A DNA stretch of 64,000 nt from the NCBI RefSeq assembly GCF_002120225.1, contig NZ_LAPZ01000014.1, positions 58,102-122,101 on the forward strand, read 5' to 3'. Under the pieces are notes generated by a model. The model was not told the DNA's origin and ran no database searches. It was given only the letters and a program-made list of their open reading frames with translations. The stretch is from Tenacibaculum holothuriorum. GTDB taxonomy: Bacteria; Bacteroidota; Bacteroidia; Flavobacteriales; Flavobacteriaceae. This document shows, one piece after another, positions 16,772-25,776 of this stretch; positions within the stretch are counted from its first letter, which is position 1; the number at the start of each line of letters is the position of its first letter. The position numbers were made by a program, and so were the translations under genes.

Positions 16772-17656
16772 TTATTTTTTGTTAAGAGGATATATTTCTT
16801 GACCAATAAAGTCTTTTGGGAAATGCTCATCTCCTTCAAAACCAATTTCAATGTCCCTTCCGTTGTAAGGAATGTAATTGGTTTTAAAAATATAATCCCA
16901 AATACTTAAAGTAATGCCGAAGTTAACACCTTTACGTCTTTCTTTTGGCAATTCTTTAGCATGATGCCAAATATGCATTCTTGGGTTGTTTAAAATATAC
17001 TTTAACCAACCATAATCCCAATTAATATTTGCATGGTTTAGATGACCGATGGTAATATTGAAAAAATGAACAATAGCTACATCTTGTGCTGTAAATCCGC
17101 CCATAATTGCCAGCGGAATATATTTCATAGAATTATACACTACGGGTTCCATCCAATGGTAACGTAAATGTGCTGCAAATCCCATTTGTTTTACAGAGTG
17201 ATGTACTTTGTGGAAGTTCCATAAAAACTCGTATTTGTGTAATAACGTATGGGTAAACCATTGCACAAAATCAATAACGGTAAAAAAGACAAGTAATCTA
17301 GCCCAATAAGGAAAAGTATTGATGTCGAATACTTGAAAATTGGTAATCGACAAACCTACAATTCCAAGAATATCGTTAAAAACTTGAGCAGCTGTATTTG
17401 AAAGTGCTATAAAAACAATCAAATTAAGTAGAAAGAAATTGAAGAACATATAAAAAGTGTCTAACCAAAAATCTTTTCGAAAAAGCGATTGATTTTTACG
17501 CCAAGGAAATAGCATTTCTAAAACCCAAACAACCAAAGAAATTATAATTAAACCATAAAAATAATTCTCCCAATTCAATTCTAATAAAACAGATTGTTTT
17601 AAATAATTCCAATAATCGGAATAAGAGCTTTTTATAATATCAAGGTATTTGTTCAT
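16772..17656 (-). CDS. Fatty acid hydroxylase / sterol desaturase family protein
   Basis: A 294-residue membrane di-iron enzyme. About four hydrophobic helices carry the histidine clusters of the family: HTLLH and HKVHH (about 135-155), HLNH near 205 and HIWHH near 228. These bind a non-heme di-iron centre that hydroxylates or desaturates lipid chains. The substrate in Bacteroidota is unknown (fatty acids, sphingolipid-like or hopanoid lipids are options). Its ATG overlaps the TGA of the SRA-HNH nuclease gene (ATGA), so the two are probably translated from one message. That pairing is unexpected. Confidence 0.85.
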   Translation of the reverse strand: MNKYLDIIKSSYSDYWNYLKQSVLLELNWENYFYGLIIISLVVWVLEMLFPWRKNQSLFRKDFWLDTFYMFFNFFLLNLIVFIALSNTAAQVFNDILGIVGLSITNFQVFDINTFPYWARLLVFFTVIDFVQWFTHTLLHKYEFLWNFHKVHHSVKQMGFAAHLRYHWMEPVVYNSMKYIPLAIMGGFTAQDVAIVHFFNITIGHLNHANINWDYGWLKYILNNPRMHIWHHAKELPKERRKGVNFGITLSIWDYIFKTNYIPYNGRDIEIGFEGDEHFPKDFIGQEIYPLNKK

Positions 17657-18525
17657 TTTAAATCTGTTCTATTTTGTTCGCTATAAAAGTGTTCAAAATG
17701 ATATTTTGTATACTTAGGGTTTATCGTATGGTCTTTGTGAATAGTAAGTTTAGCATCTATTCCCAATATTTCAAAGTTTTCCATTATTGAAAATCCTCCA
17801 AAATCAAACATTACATGATGATTTGGACATAAACATAAAAGGTTGTCCAATGAATCAGGCCCATTATGAGGAGTACCTAATGGCTTAATATGTGATGCTT
17901 CAGCATAATATCCTGATGAAGTTTCGATTTGGATATCACATACCTGACATTTGTACCTATACATTTCTTTTATTTTTCTACTTAAGTTGGTGTTTCTGAT
18001 TATCCTCTGAATTTGAGTTGGCACTCTTTTACTTTTATATTCTTCCTCTGATTCCTCAACAATAAGTTTGAGGTTTTTAATTTTTCTCAGTCTAAACAAC
18101 CAAACATAAAAACCACTTTTTCCTTTTTTTCTCCAGTATTCCTCAATTAAGAAAAGACCATCATATCTATAGCCTTCATTTGGACTATAAATAGATCCTT
18201 TGTGCTTCCCTCTAATTACTCTTACAGGTAATCCTTCTAAACAACTCTTGGCTAATGCTAAATTTTGTCTTTTTAATTGCTGATCGGCAACTTGTTTACC
18301 TGTTTCATTACTTCTACCTCCATGTCCAGTGTAAATTATAATGTCTCCAAAGTCCTTATCATCTTCATATCCTCCTGAAATAACAATGGAATCAGCTCCT
18401 TCATTTTGACTTCCACTAATTCCAGCTTGAGTAGGTCTATGAACTTTAGCTAAAGAAACCTCCATTCGGTTAGAAAAAATATGTCCTTCTTTAATTCCTT
18501 CGATTTCTCCAAAAATTCTTTCCAT
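17653..18525 (-). CDS. SRA(YDG)-HNH modification-dependent restriction endonuclease
   Basis: A 290-residue two-domain protein. Residues 1-150 are an SRA/YDG domain: GHIF, VHRP, the SIVISGGYEDDKDFGD core (46-61), IIYTGHGG, DQQL, PVRVIRG, and the YRYDGL signature (119-124). SRA domains flip and read 5-methyl- or 5-hydroxymethylcytosine. Residues about 185-255 are an HNH nuclease with CQVC (193-196), ASHIKPL containing His212, and CLCPNHHVMFD (231-241). This is the architecture of type IV restriction enzymes such as ScoMcrA and TagI, which cut modified DNA. It stands alone, with no methylase nearby. It would exclude modified phage or plasmid DNA. Confidence 0.88.
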   Translation of the reverse strand: MERIFGEIEGIKEGHIFSNRMEVSLAKVHRPTQAGISGSQNEGADSIVISGGYEDDKDFGDIIIYTGHGGRSNETGKQVADQQLKRQNLALAKSCLEGLPVRVIRGKHKGSIYSPNEGYRYDGLFLIEEYWRKKGKSGFYVWLFRLRKIKNLKLIVEESEEEYKSKRVPTQIQRIIRNTNLSRKIKEMYRYKCQVCDIQIETSSGYYAEASHIKPLGTPHNGPDSLDNLLCLCPNHHVMFDFGGFSIMENFEILGIDAKLTIHKDHTINPKYTKYHFEHFYSEQNRTDLK

Positions 18526-18530
18526 AGCAA

Positions 18531-18567
18531 AAAACGTTTACTTCAAAGTTACTGAAATAAACGTTTT
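18531..18567. repeat. Inverted repeat upstream of SRA-HNH gene
   Basis: AAAACGTTTA (18531-18540) and TAAACGTTTT (18558-18567) are perfect 10-base arms around a 17-base loop. It lies 5 bases upstream of the nuclease ATG and after the stop of the TonB receptor. On the minus strand the downstream arm continues into a T run. It may be a weak terminator of the receptor gene, an operator for the nuclease, or both. Confidence 0.5.
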
Positions 18568-18593
18568 TAAATTGTTACAGGGGTTACAAAAAA

Positions 18594-21500
18594 CTAAAAC
18601 TGATATTTTAATCCTAATTGCGCTTTCCAGCGTGAATTAATAGCGTCGGTTACCCAAGGTTTTGCATTTTCGTCAATGGTAAATTGATATACAGGTTGGT
18701 TGTTTTCTACTCCTTTAAATTCTAATAAATTAAAGCTAGAATTCACCACATTTGGTACATACACTAAACGTCCCCAATCATTGTTTATTAAGTTGAGCAC
18801 ATTAAATATATCTAAACTAACTTGTAAGTTGTGCTTGTTTTTAAAAGGAATATTATATAAAAACTTTGCATCTAATTGATGGTTCCAGGGAGTTCTTGCT
18901 CCATTTCTTTCTGCATAAGAACCTCTATTGTTTCTTAAATAGTCATTGTTATTAATAAAACTATTCAATCGATCCCATTGCTCTTGAGAAGAAACAAGTA
19001 CGTTTCCTGTTCCGTCTGTAATATCTTGCAATTGAATTTCATTTTGATTTGCAGGAATATATACCAAATCGTTTCTAGAAGAACCATCTCTGTTTACATC
19101 TCCTTGATATACGATAGAATAAGGGCTACCTGAGGTTCCGGTGTATAATAAAGAAGTTTGTAGTTGATGCTTATTTTTAAAGTTGAAGTTATATCCATGT
19201 GAGGAAACTAACTTGTGACGTAAATCGAAATTTGAAAAAGAGACATCAGGACTGTGAGAGTTAACAGCTTGATTCCATTCAAAGTTAGCTGCCGATGAGT
19301 TTCTTACAGTACTTGAAATGTCTTTACTTTTTCCATAAGTATATCCAATAAAACCGTTGTAGTTTTTATCTTCTTTGTACAATCCGAAAGTTAGATTATA
19401 TCGATATCCCTTATTTGTATTTCGCAGTAAGAAAACATTGGTGAAATTATTGTTTATGCGAGTTCCATTATAAAACTGACGCGTATCTGCCCCGGAATAA
19501 TTGCTAAACTCTAAACGACGATTGATTGATTGGAAATAAATTCCTTTTAAAACTTCGGTATAGGTCGCCTGTGTTGTAAATCGGAAATTTTCGGGAAGCT
19601 TTGCTTCAAAACTCAAACGTGTTTTCCATTCTCTGGGTAGCTCAAAGTCATTGTCAATTAAATTGATTTCAGTTAAACCTGGTTGTTGGCTAGCTAAAGA
19701 TCCTAAGTTTTCAACTAATTGTACTGTATTTCCTCCTGGTCTAATATCTACATTAAAATAATCTGTTCCAGAAATATATTCAGCATAAGCAAACCATAAA
19801 TAGGGAATACGCCCAGTAAATAAACCACTTCCTCCTTCAATTGTATATTTTCTATCCTCATCCAATACATACTTAAAATTAAGTCTTGGATTTACATGAG
19901 GTTTTGCACTAATCTTATTGGTAAACTCGCTAAATTCAGGAGTACTTTTTACTAATGGACTTAAAGGTAGTTCATCTAATAACAATTGATTATCTAAACG
20001 CAATCCTACATTTACAGTTAGTTTATCGTTTAAACGAATTTTGTCTTGGATATATGCAGCTGAGGTTAACACATCAATAGTAGCTGATGGGCGATTGTTT
20101 ACAAAATCAAAAGAGTTGTTTGTTACGTGATACACACCACGAATTCGAGAAGGTCTATCATTTAAAAAATCATCTACTGATTTATATGCCCAACGTCCAT
20201 TCCAAGCAGTTAAAAAACCGTAATCTATATCGTTATATTGTAATAATAATCCGGCTGTAATAGTATGGTTGTTTTTGTAAAAGGTAAACTTATCTGTTAA
20301 TTGAAAAGTGTTTAGGTTGGTATTGTATATGGAAGCTTCTCTATAGGTCCCAGCAAAAATTCTATTAGAAGTATCAGTAATTTCAATATGAGGAAATACT
20401 CTACCATCATAGCTTCTATCTTCTTTAACTTTATTATAACCAATGGTTAAGATATTAGAAGTATTTTCTGATAAGGTTGAGTTTAGTTCAATAGTAGTAC
20501 TATTTAAAATACTATTGTGTCGATACCCTTGGTTACCAAAGTTAAAAACTGCCTGATTCCACTCTAAATTGTCGGCGAAACTTTTTACAAAATTGTTTCT
20601 AAAGGTGAGTTTGTGTTTGTTTGAAATATTATAATCTAAACGAGCAAATACTTTAGTAGAAGCTGTTTTTATACCACTGTTTTCATAAGCACCTGGATCA
20701 TAATTGTAGTCATTTTGAAGTTTGTTAGCAATATCAATTACAGTTTGTTGACTAATATTAGAGGCATTTGTTCCTGGTGCACCAATTAATGGGGTTTTAC
20801 TCAAGGCTTGTTCTATATTGAAATAGTAGAATAACTTATCTTTCTTTAATGCTCCGCCTATACCTGCTCCTAATTGAATATCATAAAAACTATCAACATC
20901 TTGTTTAATTCCGTTTGCATAAGAACCTACCAATGCTTGATTATTACCATATCCATAGATTTCCGTTTTAGTGGTGTTTGTACCATTTTTTGTAACCACA
21001 TTGATATTTGCTCCAGTAAAATTTCCTACGCTTACGTCAAAAGGAGAGGTTTTTACAGAAAGCTCTTTAATGGCTCCAAAACTAATAGGTTGACTGCGAG
21101 ATAAACTCCCTGGTGTTCCGTTTGCAGATGAACCAGCGGCTCCGCTGGCAGGTTCTTGGAAACCAACTACGTCATTACTTGCAATACCATCAATATTAAA
21201 GTTGTTAAAGCGATTACTTGCTCCTCCAAAAGAGTTTAAGTTGGCCTCTGGTAAATTTCTTGTTAAATCTTGAACACTTCTGCTAATTGTAGGTGTTTTT
21301 AGTAGTTTTTGAGAACTAATTACCGTCCCATTTTTTCTAGAAGAAGTTCCAGTAATTACGACCTCTTCTAAAGAAGTACTTTCTTCTTTTAATACAATGT
21401 CTAACAAAGATGTTTTTCCTAAATTAATAGTTACATTATTTACCTTATAGGTATGAAATCCAACAAAACTAACCTCTACAGTGTATTGGTTTCCTGGAGG

Positions 21501-21707
21501 AATATTAGCAATTACATAATGACCACTTTCTTGAGAGGTGGTGCCATAGGTAAAATTGGTTTCAGTATCTTTAATTATTACGGTTGCAAAAGGAATAGCT
21601 TGTTTTATGTTGTCAACTATTTTCCCTTCTAAATTACCAGTTGTTTCTTGAGCATAAATACTAACTGCAAAAAGTAGCAGTATAATTACATTAATTGTAG
21701 TTTTCAC
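18594..21707 (-). CDS. TonB-dependent outer-membrane receptor
   Basis: A 1037-residue receptor. A signal peptide (to about AQETTG, residue 20) is followed by a carboxypeptidase-regulatory-like Ig domain (about 22-100, LEGKIVDNIKQAIPFATV). The plug (about 110-250) comes next, then a 22-strand barrel ending in QLGLKYQF. This N-terminal domain is common in Bacteroidota receptors and OMP family transporters. No SusD partner or substrate enzyme is adjacent, so it is not a canonical SusCD polysaccharide locus. The ligand is unknown; a peptide-like or metal-chelate substrate is possible. It would use one of the TonB proteins at the window start or elsewhere. Confidence 0.85.
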   Translation of the reverse strand: MKTTINVIILLLFAVSIYAQETTGNLEGKIVDNIKQAIPFATVIIKDTETNFTYGTTSQESGHYVIANIPPGNQYTVEVSFVGFHTYKVNNVTINLGKTSLLDIVLKEESTSLEEVVITGTSSRKNGTVISSQKLLKTPTISRSVQDLTRNLPEANLNSFGGASNRFNNFNIDGIASNDVVGFQEPASGAAGSSANGTPGSLSRSQPISFGAIKELSVKTSPFDVSVGNFTGANINVVTKNGTNTTKTEIYGYGNNQALVGSYANGIKQDVDSFYDIQLGAGIGGALKKDKLFYYFNIEQALSKTPLIGAPGTNASNISQQTVIDIANKLQNDYNYDPGAYENSGIKTASTKVFARLDYNISNKHKLTFRNNFVKSFADNLEWNQAVFNFGNQGYRHNSILNSTTIELNSTLSENTSNILTIGYNKVKEDRSYDGRVFPHIEITDTSNRIFAGTYREASIYNTNLNTFQLTDKFTFYKNNHTITAGLLLQYNDIDYGFLTAWNGRWAYKSVDDFLNDRPSRIRGVYHVTNNSFDFVNNRPSATIDVLTSAAYIQDKIRLNDKLTVNVGLRLDNQLLLDELPLSPLVKSTPEFSEFTNKISAKPHVNPRLNFKYVLDEDRKYTIEGGSGLFTGRIPYLWFAYAEYISGTDYFNVDIRPGGNTVQLVENLGSLASQQPGLTEINLIDNDFELPREWKTRLSFEAKLPENFRFTTQATYTEVLKGIYFQSINRRLEFSNYSGADTRQFYNGTRINNNFTNVFLLRNTNKGYRYNLTFGLYKEDKNYNGFIGYTYGKSKDISSTVRNSSAANFEWNQAVNSHSPDVSFSNFDLRHKLVSSHGYNFNFKNKHQLQTSLLYTGTSGSPYSIVYQGDVNRDGSSRNDLVYIPANQNEIQLQDITDGTGNVLVSSQEQWDRLNSFINNNDYLRNNRGSYAERNGARTPWNHQLDAKFLYNIPFKNKHNLQVSLDIFNVLNLINNDWGRLVYVPNVVNSSFNLLEFKGVENNQPVYQFTIDENAKPWVTDAINSRWKAQLGLKYQF

Positions 21708-21787
21708 GTGAATTATGTATTGACTTTAATTGATAAATGTTCATGTATAATAAATCTTGATGAAGAAAGATTTAAATGTTTAATCGA

Positions 21788-22468
21788 TTAGAGTCTAATT
21801 GGAGAGCCTTTATTAAAAAAGTTATAGGTGTATTGTTGAGGTTTAAAAGTTATATGAAGAAGATCAAACGCATTTTGAATTAAGGTAGTTATTAAATCTC
21901 GTAAAAACTGGTAGGTGTTTTTTATACGATTAACAAAAGTTAAAAGATCATTGTAAACATCAATATCCGATAAGTAATTGAGTTGACTTACTTCGATTTG
22001 TTGATGTTCAAAATAAGCTTTTAAAGAACTAAAAACTTTTGATGTTTGCCAAGGTAAATTAGCGAATGCTTGTTTTGAAAATTGTTCTTTTTGAAAGGCA
22101 ATTAAATAAGTTCCACCGTCGTAAGAAGGACCTAAAGTAGCTTTTCCTAAAATTAAATTTTCTAAAGCATTTTTTAGGTGTGAGCTTTTTAAATCAGGGC
22201 TGTCATTTCCAATAGTTATTACTTGACTAAAACCTTGATTAAATGCTGATTGAATTGCATTTGCAAATCGTTCACCAAAAGTAGTTCCTATTTGTTCTTT
22301 TTCTGTAGATAGAAGAACTCTTAAACCTGTTTTTTCAGCTAATCGCTGTGTTTTTGTATTCAGTGTATCAAAAACCTCTTTACTATGAACAAACGTTTTA
22401 TTATTTGCTTCTTCTTCAGCAGAATTGGCAAATAATAGAATAGTAGTTTGTTTTTGGTAATCAGTCAT
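21788..22468 (-). CDS. DUF2064 / ArsG-type nucleotide-diphospho-sugar transferase-like protein
   Basis: A 226-residue GT-A-like protein. ILLFANSAEEE near residue 10, TTFGERFANAIQSAF (about 72-86), VITIGNDSPDL and LGPSYDGGTYLIAF are the conserved blocks of DUF2064 (TIGR04282, glycosyltransferases linked in some clusters to arsenosugar synthesis). No radical SAM ArsS-like partner lies nearby. The acceptor and pathway are unknown. It is separated from the upstream tesB by a terminator and an approximately 120-base gap, so it probably has its own promoter. Confidence 0.75.
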   Translation of the reverse strand: MTDYQKQTTILLFANSAEEEANNKTFVHSKEVFDTLNTKTQRLAEKTGLRVLLSTEKEQIGTTFGERFANAIQSAFNQGFSQVITIGNDSPDLKSSHLKNALENLILGKATLGPSYDGGTYLIAFQKEQFSKQAFANLPWQTSKVFSSLKAYFEHQQIEVSQLNYLSDIDVYNDLLTFVNRIKNTYQFLRDLITTLIQNAFDLLHITFKPQQYTYNFFNKGSPIRL

Positions 22469-22536
22469 TTAAATAAAAACACAGTTTTGTAAAGATTTTA
22501 AAGTCGAGAAAAGGCTGATGTCATTACAGTTTTTCA

Positions 22537-22563
22537 TAAAAAAAACACCTAAAAAGGTGTTTT
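22537..22563 (-). terminator. Rho-independent terminator after tesB
   Basis: Stem AAAACACCT / AGGTGTTTT (22542-22563 on the plus strand) is followed on the minus strand by eight T. It sits 28 bases beyond the tesB stop. Confidence 0.85.
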
Positions 22564-22590
22564 GAGTTTTTATATTTGATTTAGATAGTT

Positions 22591-23457
22591 TTATCTTTTC
22601 ATTGGTCGCATTAAGCCTTCTTGAGCAACTGAAGCTACTAACTTTCCATCTCTGGTATATATATTTCCGCAGGCAAACCCTCTTGCTCCATAAGTATTTG
22701 GACTTTCTACAGAAAATAACATCCAATCATTAAAATCAAAATCACGATAAAACCACATCGAATGATCTAAACTTGCCATTTGTGTATTTCCAAAATTAGC
22801 TACACTTGCATTTGGGTTTAAACAAGCAGTAAGAATATTATAATCTGAAATATAGGTTAATATTTGTTGTTTAATTGCTAATTCAAGGTTAGAAGAGTCT
22901 CCTTTTAACTTGAACCAAACATCTACTACAGGAGGTAAATCTTTTGCATCCAACGGATTTACAATTTGAACAGGTTTAAAATCAATAGGACGTTCAATAC
23001 TCAAAAAAGCTTTCATTTTCTTTGGTAAAAAAGTTCCGAATTGATCTAGCATATCTGTCCAGCTCAATAATTCTTCTGGTTGTTTTATATCTTTTTTTAT
23101 AGGCATTTGGTGTTCATGACCATCTTCTCTTTTATGAAAAGAACAGGCTAAAATGAAAATTGTTTTTTCACCTTGATGTGCTGTAACTCTTCGGGTAGAA
23201 AAACTACCTCCATCTCTAATAGACTGCACATTATATGTAATGGGAAGTTCTAAATTACCAGCTTCTAAGAAATAAGAATGTAACGAATGTAAAATTCGTT
23301 CTTTAGGAACTGTTCTATATGCTGCATTTAATGATTGTGCTAATACCTGACCTCCAAATACGTTTGGACTCCCAATATCTCTGCTATCACCATTGAAATT
23401 GTTATTTCCTATATCTTCTAAAGTTAAAATGTTTAATAACTCTTGAGTGTCTTTCAT
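22591..23457 (-). CDS. tesB: Acyl-CoA thioesterase II
   Basis: A 288-residue double-hotdog thioesterase that hydrolyses medium- and long-chain acyl-CoA in the cytosol. The N-terminal hotdog carries NVFGGQVLAQSLNAA and LHSYFLEAGN. The second carries SLDHSMWF with the catalytic Asp, SVESPNTYGARGFA, and AQEGLMRP with the catalytic Gln and the family's C-terminal signature. The length matches E. coli TesB. It starts one base after the stop of the upstream GNAT gene, so the two form an operon closed by the terminator at 22537. Confidence 0.92.
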   Translation of the reverse strand: MKDTQELLNILTLEDIGNNNFNGDSRDIGSPNVFGGQVLAQSLNAAYRTVPKERILHSLHSYFLEAGNLELPITYNVQSIRDGGSFSTRRVTAHQGEKTIFILACSFHKREDGHEHQMPIKKDIKQPEELLSWTDMLDQFGTFLPKKMKAFLSIERPIDFKPVQIVNPLDAKDLPPVVDVWFKLKGDSSNLELAIKQQILTYISDYNILTACLNPNASVANFGNTQMASLDHSMWFYRDFDFNDWMLFSVESPNTYGARGFACGNIYTRDGKLVASVAQEGLMRPMKR

Positions 23458-23458
23458 T

Positions 23459-24664
23459 TTAATTTGTTTTTAGTACTTGTATAACCTCTTTAAAAGGTAG
23501 TTTTTGTTTAAACGCAGTTGGTTTAATCTTATTTAAAAATAGGCTTAAAATTTTATTTGGGATTGTTTTTTTATGACGTAAATAGATGGTTAAGTCTTGA
23601 GGAACTGCGCCTACCGAACTTTTAATTTCGCTTGCAGTTCTTCCGAAGTTGATATAATTTACGTTTTGCTCTATTCCTAAAATAATGTAATCGTACAACA
23701 TTCGTTGATAAATTGCATACGATTTATTGAACTTGTAATCTATACCAACAAAATGTGCGTCTAAAGTATCTTGGTTAATAATACCCGACATAAAACCTAC
23801 TAACTTATTTTCTAACCAGTAACCTTTTAATAAATATTGATCTTCTAAATTTTGTTTTAAACATTTATAGGTTTCTAAATCAAAATCTCCTAAGTTAAAT
23901 CCAGCTTTATTAGTTACGGTTTTGTATAGAGTTGTCATTTGTGGTAACAACTCATCTAACATTTCAATAGAAATATCTTCTATTCGTAAACTATCACTTT
24001 GTTTCATGGCTTTTTTAGCCTTAACCCTAAACTTGGTTCTCATGGCAGCTAAATAATCGTCAAAAGTGTTCCAGCTTTTATCAAGAGATAATATCATGTT
24101 GGGTTCTACTTGAAAAGAATTGAAGTGATCGTCTTTTAATTCATCAGTTATATACAAAGATTCGGTTAAAAAATCTTTTAGCATATAAGCATCAATACTG
24201 CCTTTGTAATGTGAGTTTGAATATGCTACCAATGCTTTGGCAACATCTTTAATAATTTGCTGTTTGTCTTGGTCTTGTTTGATGAAAATTCCGTGTTCGC
24301 CACTTACAAAAATATTACCGCTAGTAAGTACTTTAAAAGGTGTTTCTGGTGAAATGATTCGTAATTTTCTTCCCATACATTTTACCCAATCTACAATAGA
24401 TTGCATGTCGTTTTGAACGCTTTCTAAGTAAAAATCTACAATTTGTATGGTAGTAAATGCAGTTGGTGTATTAGCTTCGTCGAGTAATACCAAATACGCA
24501 AAAGTAATATTTGGATTATGGTTTTCTAGAGCTTCTAAATAGTCTGGACTTAGATAAATACTATCTTCACATTGTAATGTAGTCCAAACTTCTTTTGGAA
24601 CCTCTTTTATAGAAGTATAAAGCTGATAATTATTCGAATGTGTAGTACAAGATAAAATATTCAC
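23459..24664 (-). CDS. GNAT-fold acyltransferase (FemAB/CelD-like)
   Basis: A 401-residue cytosolic protein. The C-terminal half (about 200-370) resembles the Acetyltransf_6 / peptidogalycan group: KFRVKAKKAMKQSD, then LLKGYWLENKLVGFMSGI, AHFVGIDYKFNKSYAIYQRMLYDYI and INFGRTASEIKSSVGA. The last block is typical of proteins that transfer an acyl or aminoacyl group to lipid or wall precursors. The N-terminal half is a degenerate GNAT-like domain. It is co-transcribed with tesB, which hints at lipid metabolism. The exact substrate is unknown. Confidence 0.65.
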   Translation of the reverse strand: MNILSCTTHSNNYQLYTSIKEVPKEVWTTLQCEDSIYLSPDYLEALENHNPNITFAYLVLLDEANTPTAFTTIQIVDFYLESVQNDMQSIVDWVKCMGRKLRIISPETPFKVLTSGNIFVSGEHGIFIKQDQDKQQIIKDVAKALVAYSNSHYKGSIDAYMLKDFLTESLYITDELKDDHFNSFQVEPNMILSLDKSWNTFDDYLAAMRTKFRVKAKKAMKQSDSLRIEDISIEMLDELLPQMTTLYKTVTNKAGFNLGDFDLETYKCLKQNLEDQYLLKGYWLENKLVGFMSGIINQDTLDAHFVGIDYKFNKSYAIYQRMLYDYIILGIEQNVNYINFGRTASEIKSSVGAVPQDLTIYLRHKKTIPNKILSLFLNKIKPTAFKQKLPFKEVIQVLKTN

Positions 24665-24716
24665 TTAGCTAAGTATAGTTTGAGGGTAAATTACTAAAAG
24701 TTTAGGAAATATTAAG

Positions 24717-25673
24717 CTACACAACTCCTTTATTCCATACAGGAACGTTTAAGAATTTGCTAATCTTTACCATATCACTTAACAAATATTGCTTGTCTCC
24801 ATGATTTAGTAAATTATAACGATCTCCTTCTTTGGTAATTAGGTTTAGTTCGTAACAAAAATAACTTCCTGAAGAATTTCCTTCAATAAACTTCTCTAAT
24901 ACCTGTAAGGCATAAGCTTGTTGAAAAGGTAGAATTTTTTCACCAATAACCATTTTTCTTTTTCGATTATGGAAAAACACTTTGGTACCTTTCGATAAAA
25001 AGAAGAAAAAACCAACAAGCATAAACACTCCTCCTGAAGTAAAAAACAGTTTACCACCTTGCATAAAATCAAGAGGTTTGTTACTAAATTTATAATGCTC
25101 TATAAAGCTCCATGCAACATAGTTGAGTCCCATTAAGAAAAAACTCCATGATATAAATTTCATAGCTCCGCTAGATGCTATTTTATATCCTAAAGCTGTT
25201 TTTTTTAAACGTTCACTTAAAAAGTTGCTTCCTGAATTTTCTACCGCACTCCAAGATATTTCTCTTCCAATAACATCGTGATTTGGATCTCCATAATTAA
25301 ATTCAATAACTTTATTTTTCGGAGATGTTTTTTTTAGTTTAGCTAAATAACTAGAACCGAACATTCCTGTGAACATAAAGGCTAAAACTGCTAACATTCC
25401 ACCAGTTTTATAATATGTGTAACGTTGTCTTTCAATTCCTCTTTCTGATATTGGAACAGAAATTTCTAAGCGTTTAATTTTATTTTTAATTCTTGTCGTT
25501 GGGTTTTCAAGCAATTTTAATGAGTCTAATTGAGCAATATTTTGTTGATGTTTAATTTCTTGATTTTGAAAGACAGTATAAGAGTCTTTTAATTCTGGAA
25601 TTACAATAAAGACAACTACTCCTACAGGAATTAAAAAGAATAGCCAAGAGCTATTTACGTTGATTTTGTTCAT
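24717..25673 (-). CDS. Membrane protein of unknown function
   Basis: A 318-residue protein from the ATG at 25671-25673 (MNKINVNSSWLFFLIPVG). An upstream in-frame ATG at 25748 would begin inside the leuS terminator stem, so it is rejected. There are about four transmembrane segments (near residues 9-28, 93-112, 175-193 and 210-232) with a basic loop after the last. The C-terminal soluble part (CYELNLITKEGDRYNLLNHGDKQYL) looks like a small beta domain. I do not recognise the family. It lies between leuS and the GNAT-tesB pair. Confidence 0.6.
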   Translation of the reverse strand: MNKINVNSSWLFFLIPVGVVVFIVIPELKDSYTVFQNQEIKHQQNIAQLDSLKLLENPTTRIKNKIKRLEISVPISERGIERQRYTYYKTGGMLAVLAFMFTGMFGSSYLAKLKKTSPKNKVIEFNYGDPNHDVIGREISWSAVENSGSNFLSERLKKTALGYKIASSGAMKFISWSFFLMGLNYVAWSFIEHYKFSNKPLDFMQGGKLFFTSGGVFMLVGFFFFLSKGTKVFFHNRKRKMVIGEKILPFQQAYALQVLEKFIEGNSSGSYFCYELNLITKEGDRYNLLNHGDKQYLLSDMVKISKFLNVPVWNKGVV

Positions 25674-25723
25674 AGGTTTTTTGGAGGGTGAATCACAAAT
25701 TTGAGAAAAAGTTAATAATAAAA

Positions 25724-25757
25724 AAAACTCCTTTGTAAAAATTAACAAAGGAGTTCT
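25724..25757 (-). terminator. Rho-independent terminator after leuS
   Basis: Stem AACTCCTTTGT (25726-25736) / ACAAAGGAGTT (25745-25755) is preceded on the plus strand by A7, that is a T run on the minus strand. It is 20 bases beyond the leuS stop. Confidence 0.85.
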
Positions 25758-25776
25758 ATTTAAATAGGATTGTTTT

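Noticed and set aside
21788..22468. Arsenosugar biosynthesis cluster
   Set aside because: Only the DUF2064 protein is present; no ArsM, ArsS or transporter gene is near.
22469..22726. 85-residue minus-strand ORF
   Set aside because: It overlaps the 3' end of tesB and its terminator in another frame.
25674..25748. 25-residue extension of the membrane protein at 24717
   Set aside because: It begins inside the leuS terminator stem.
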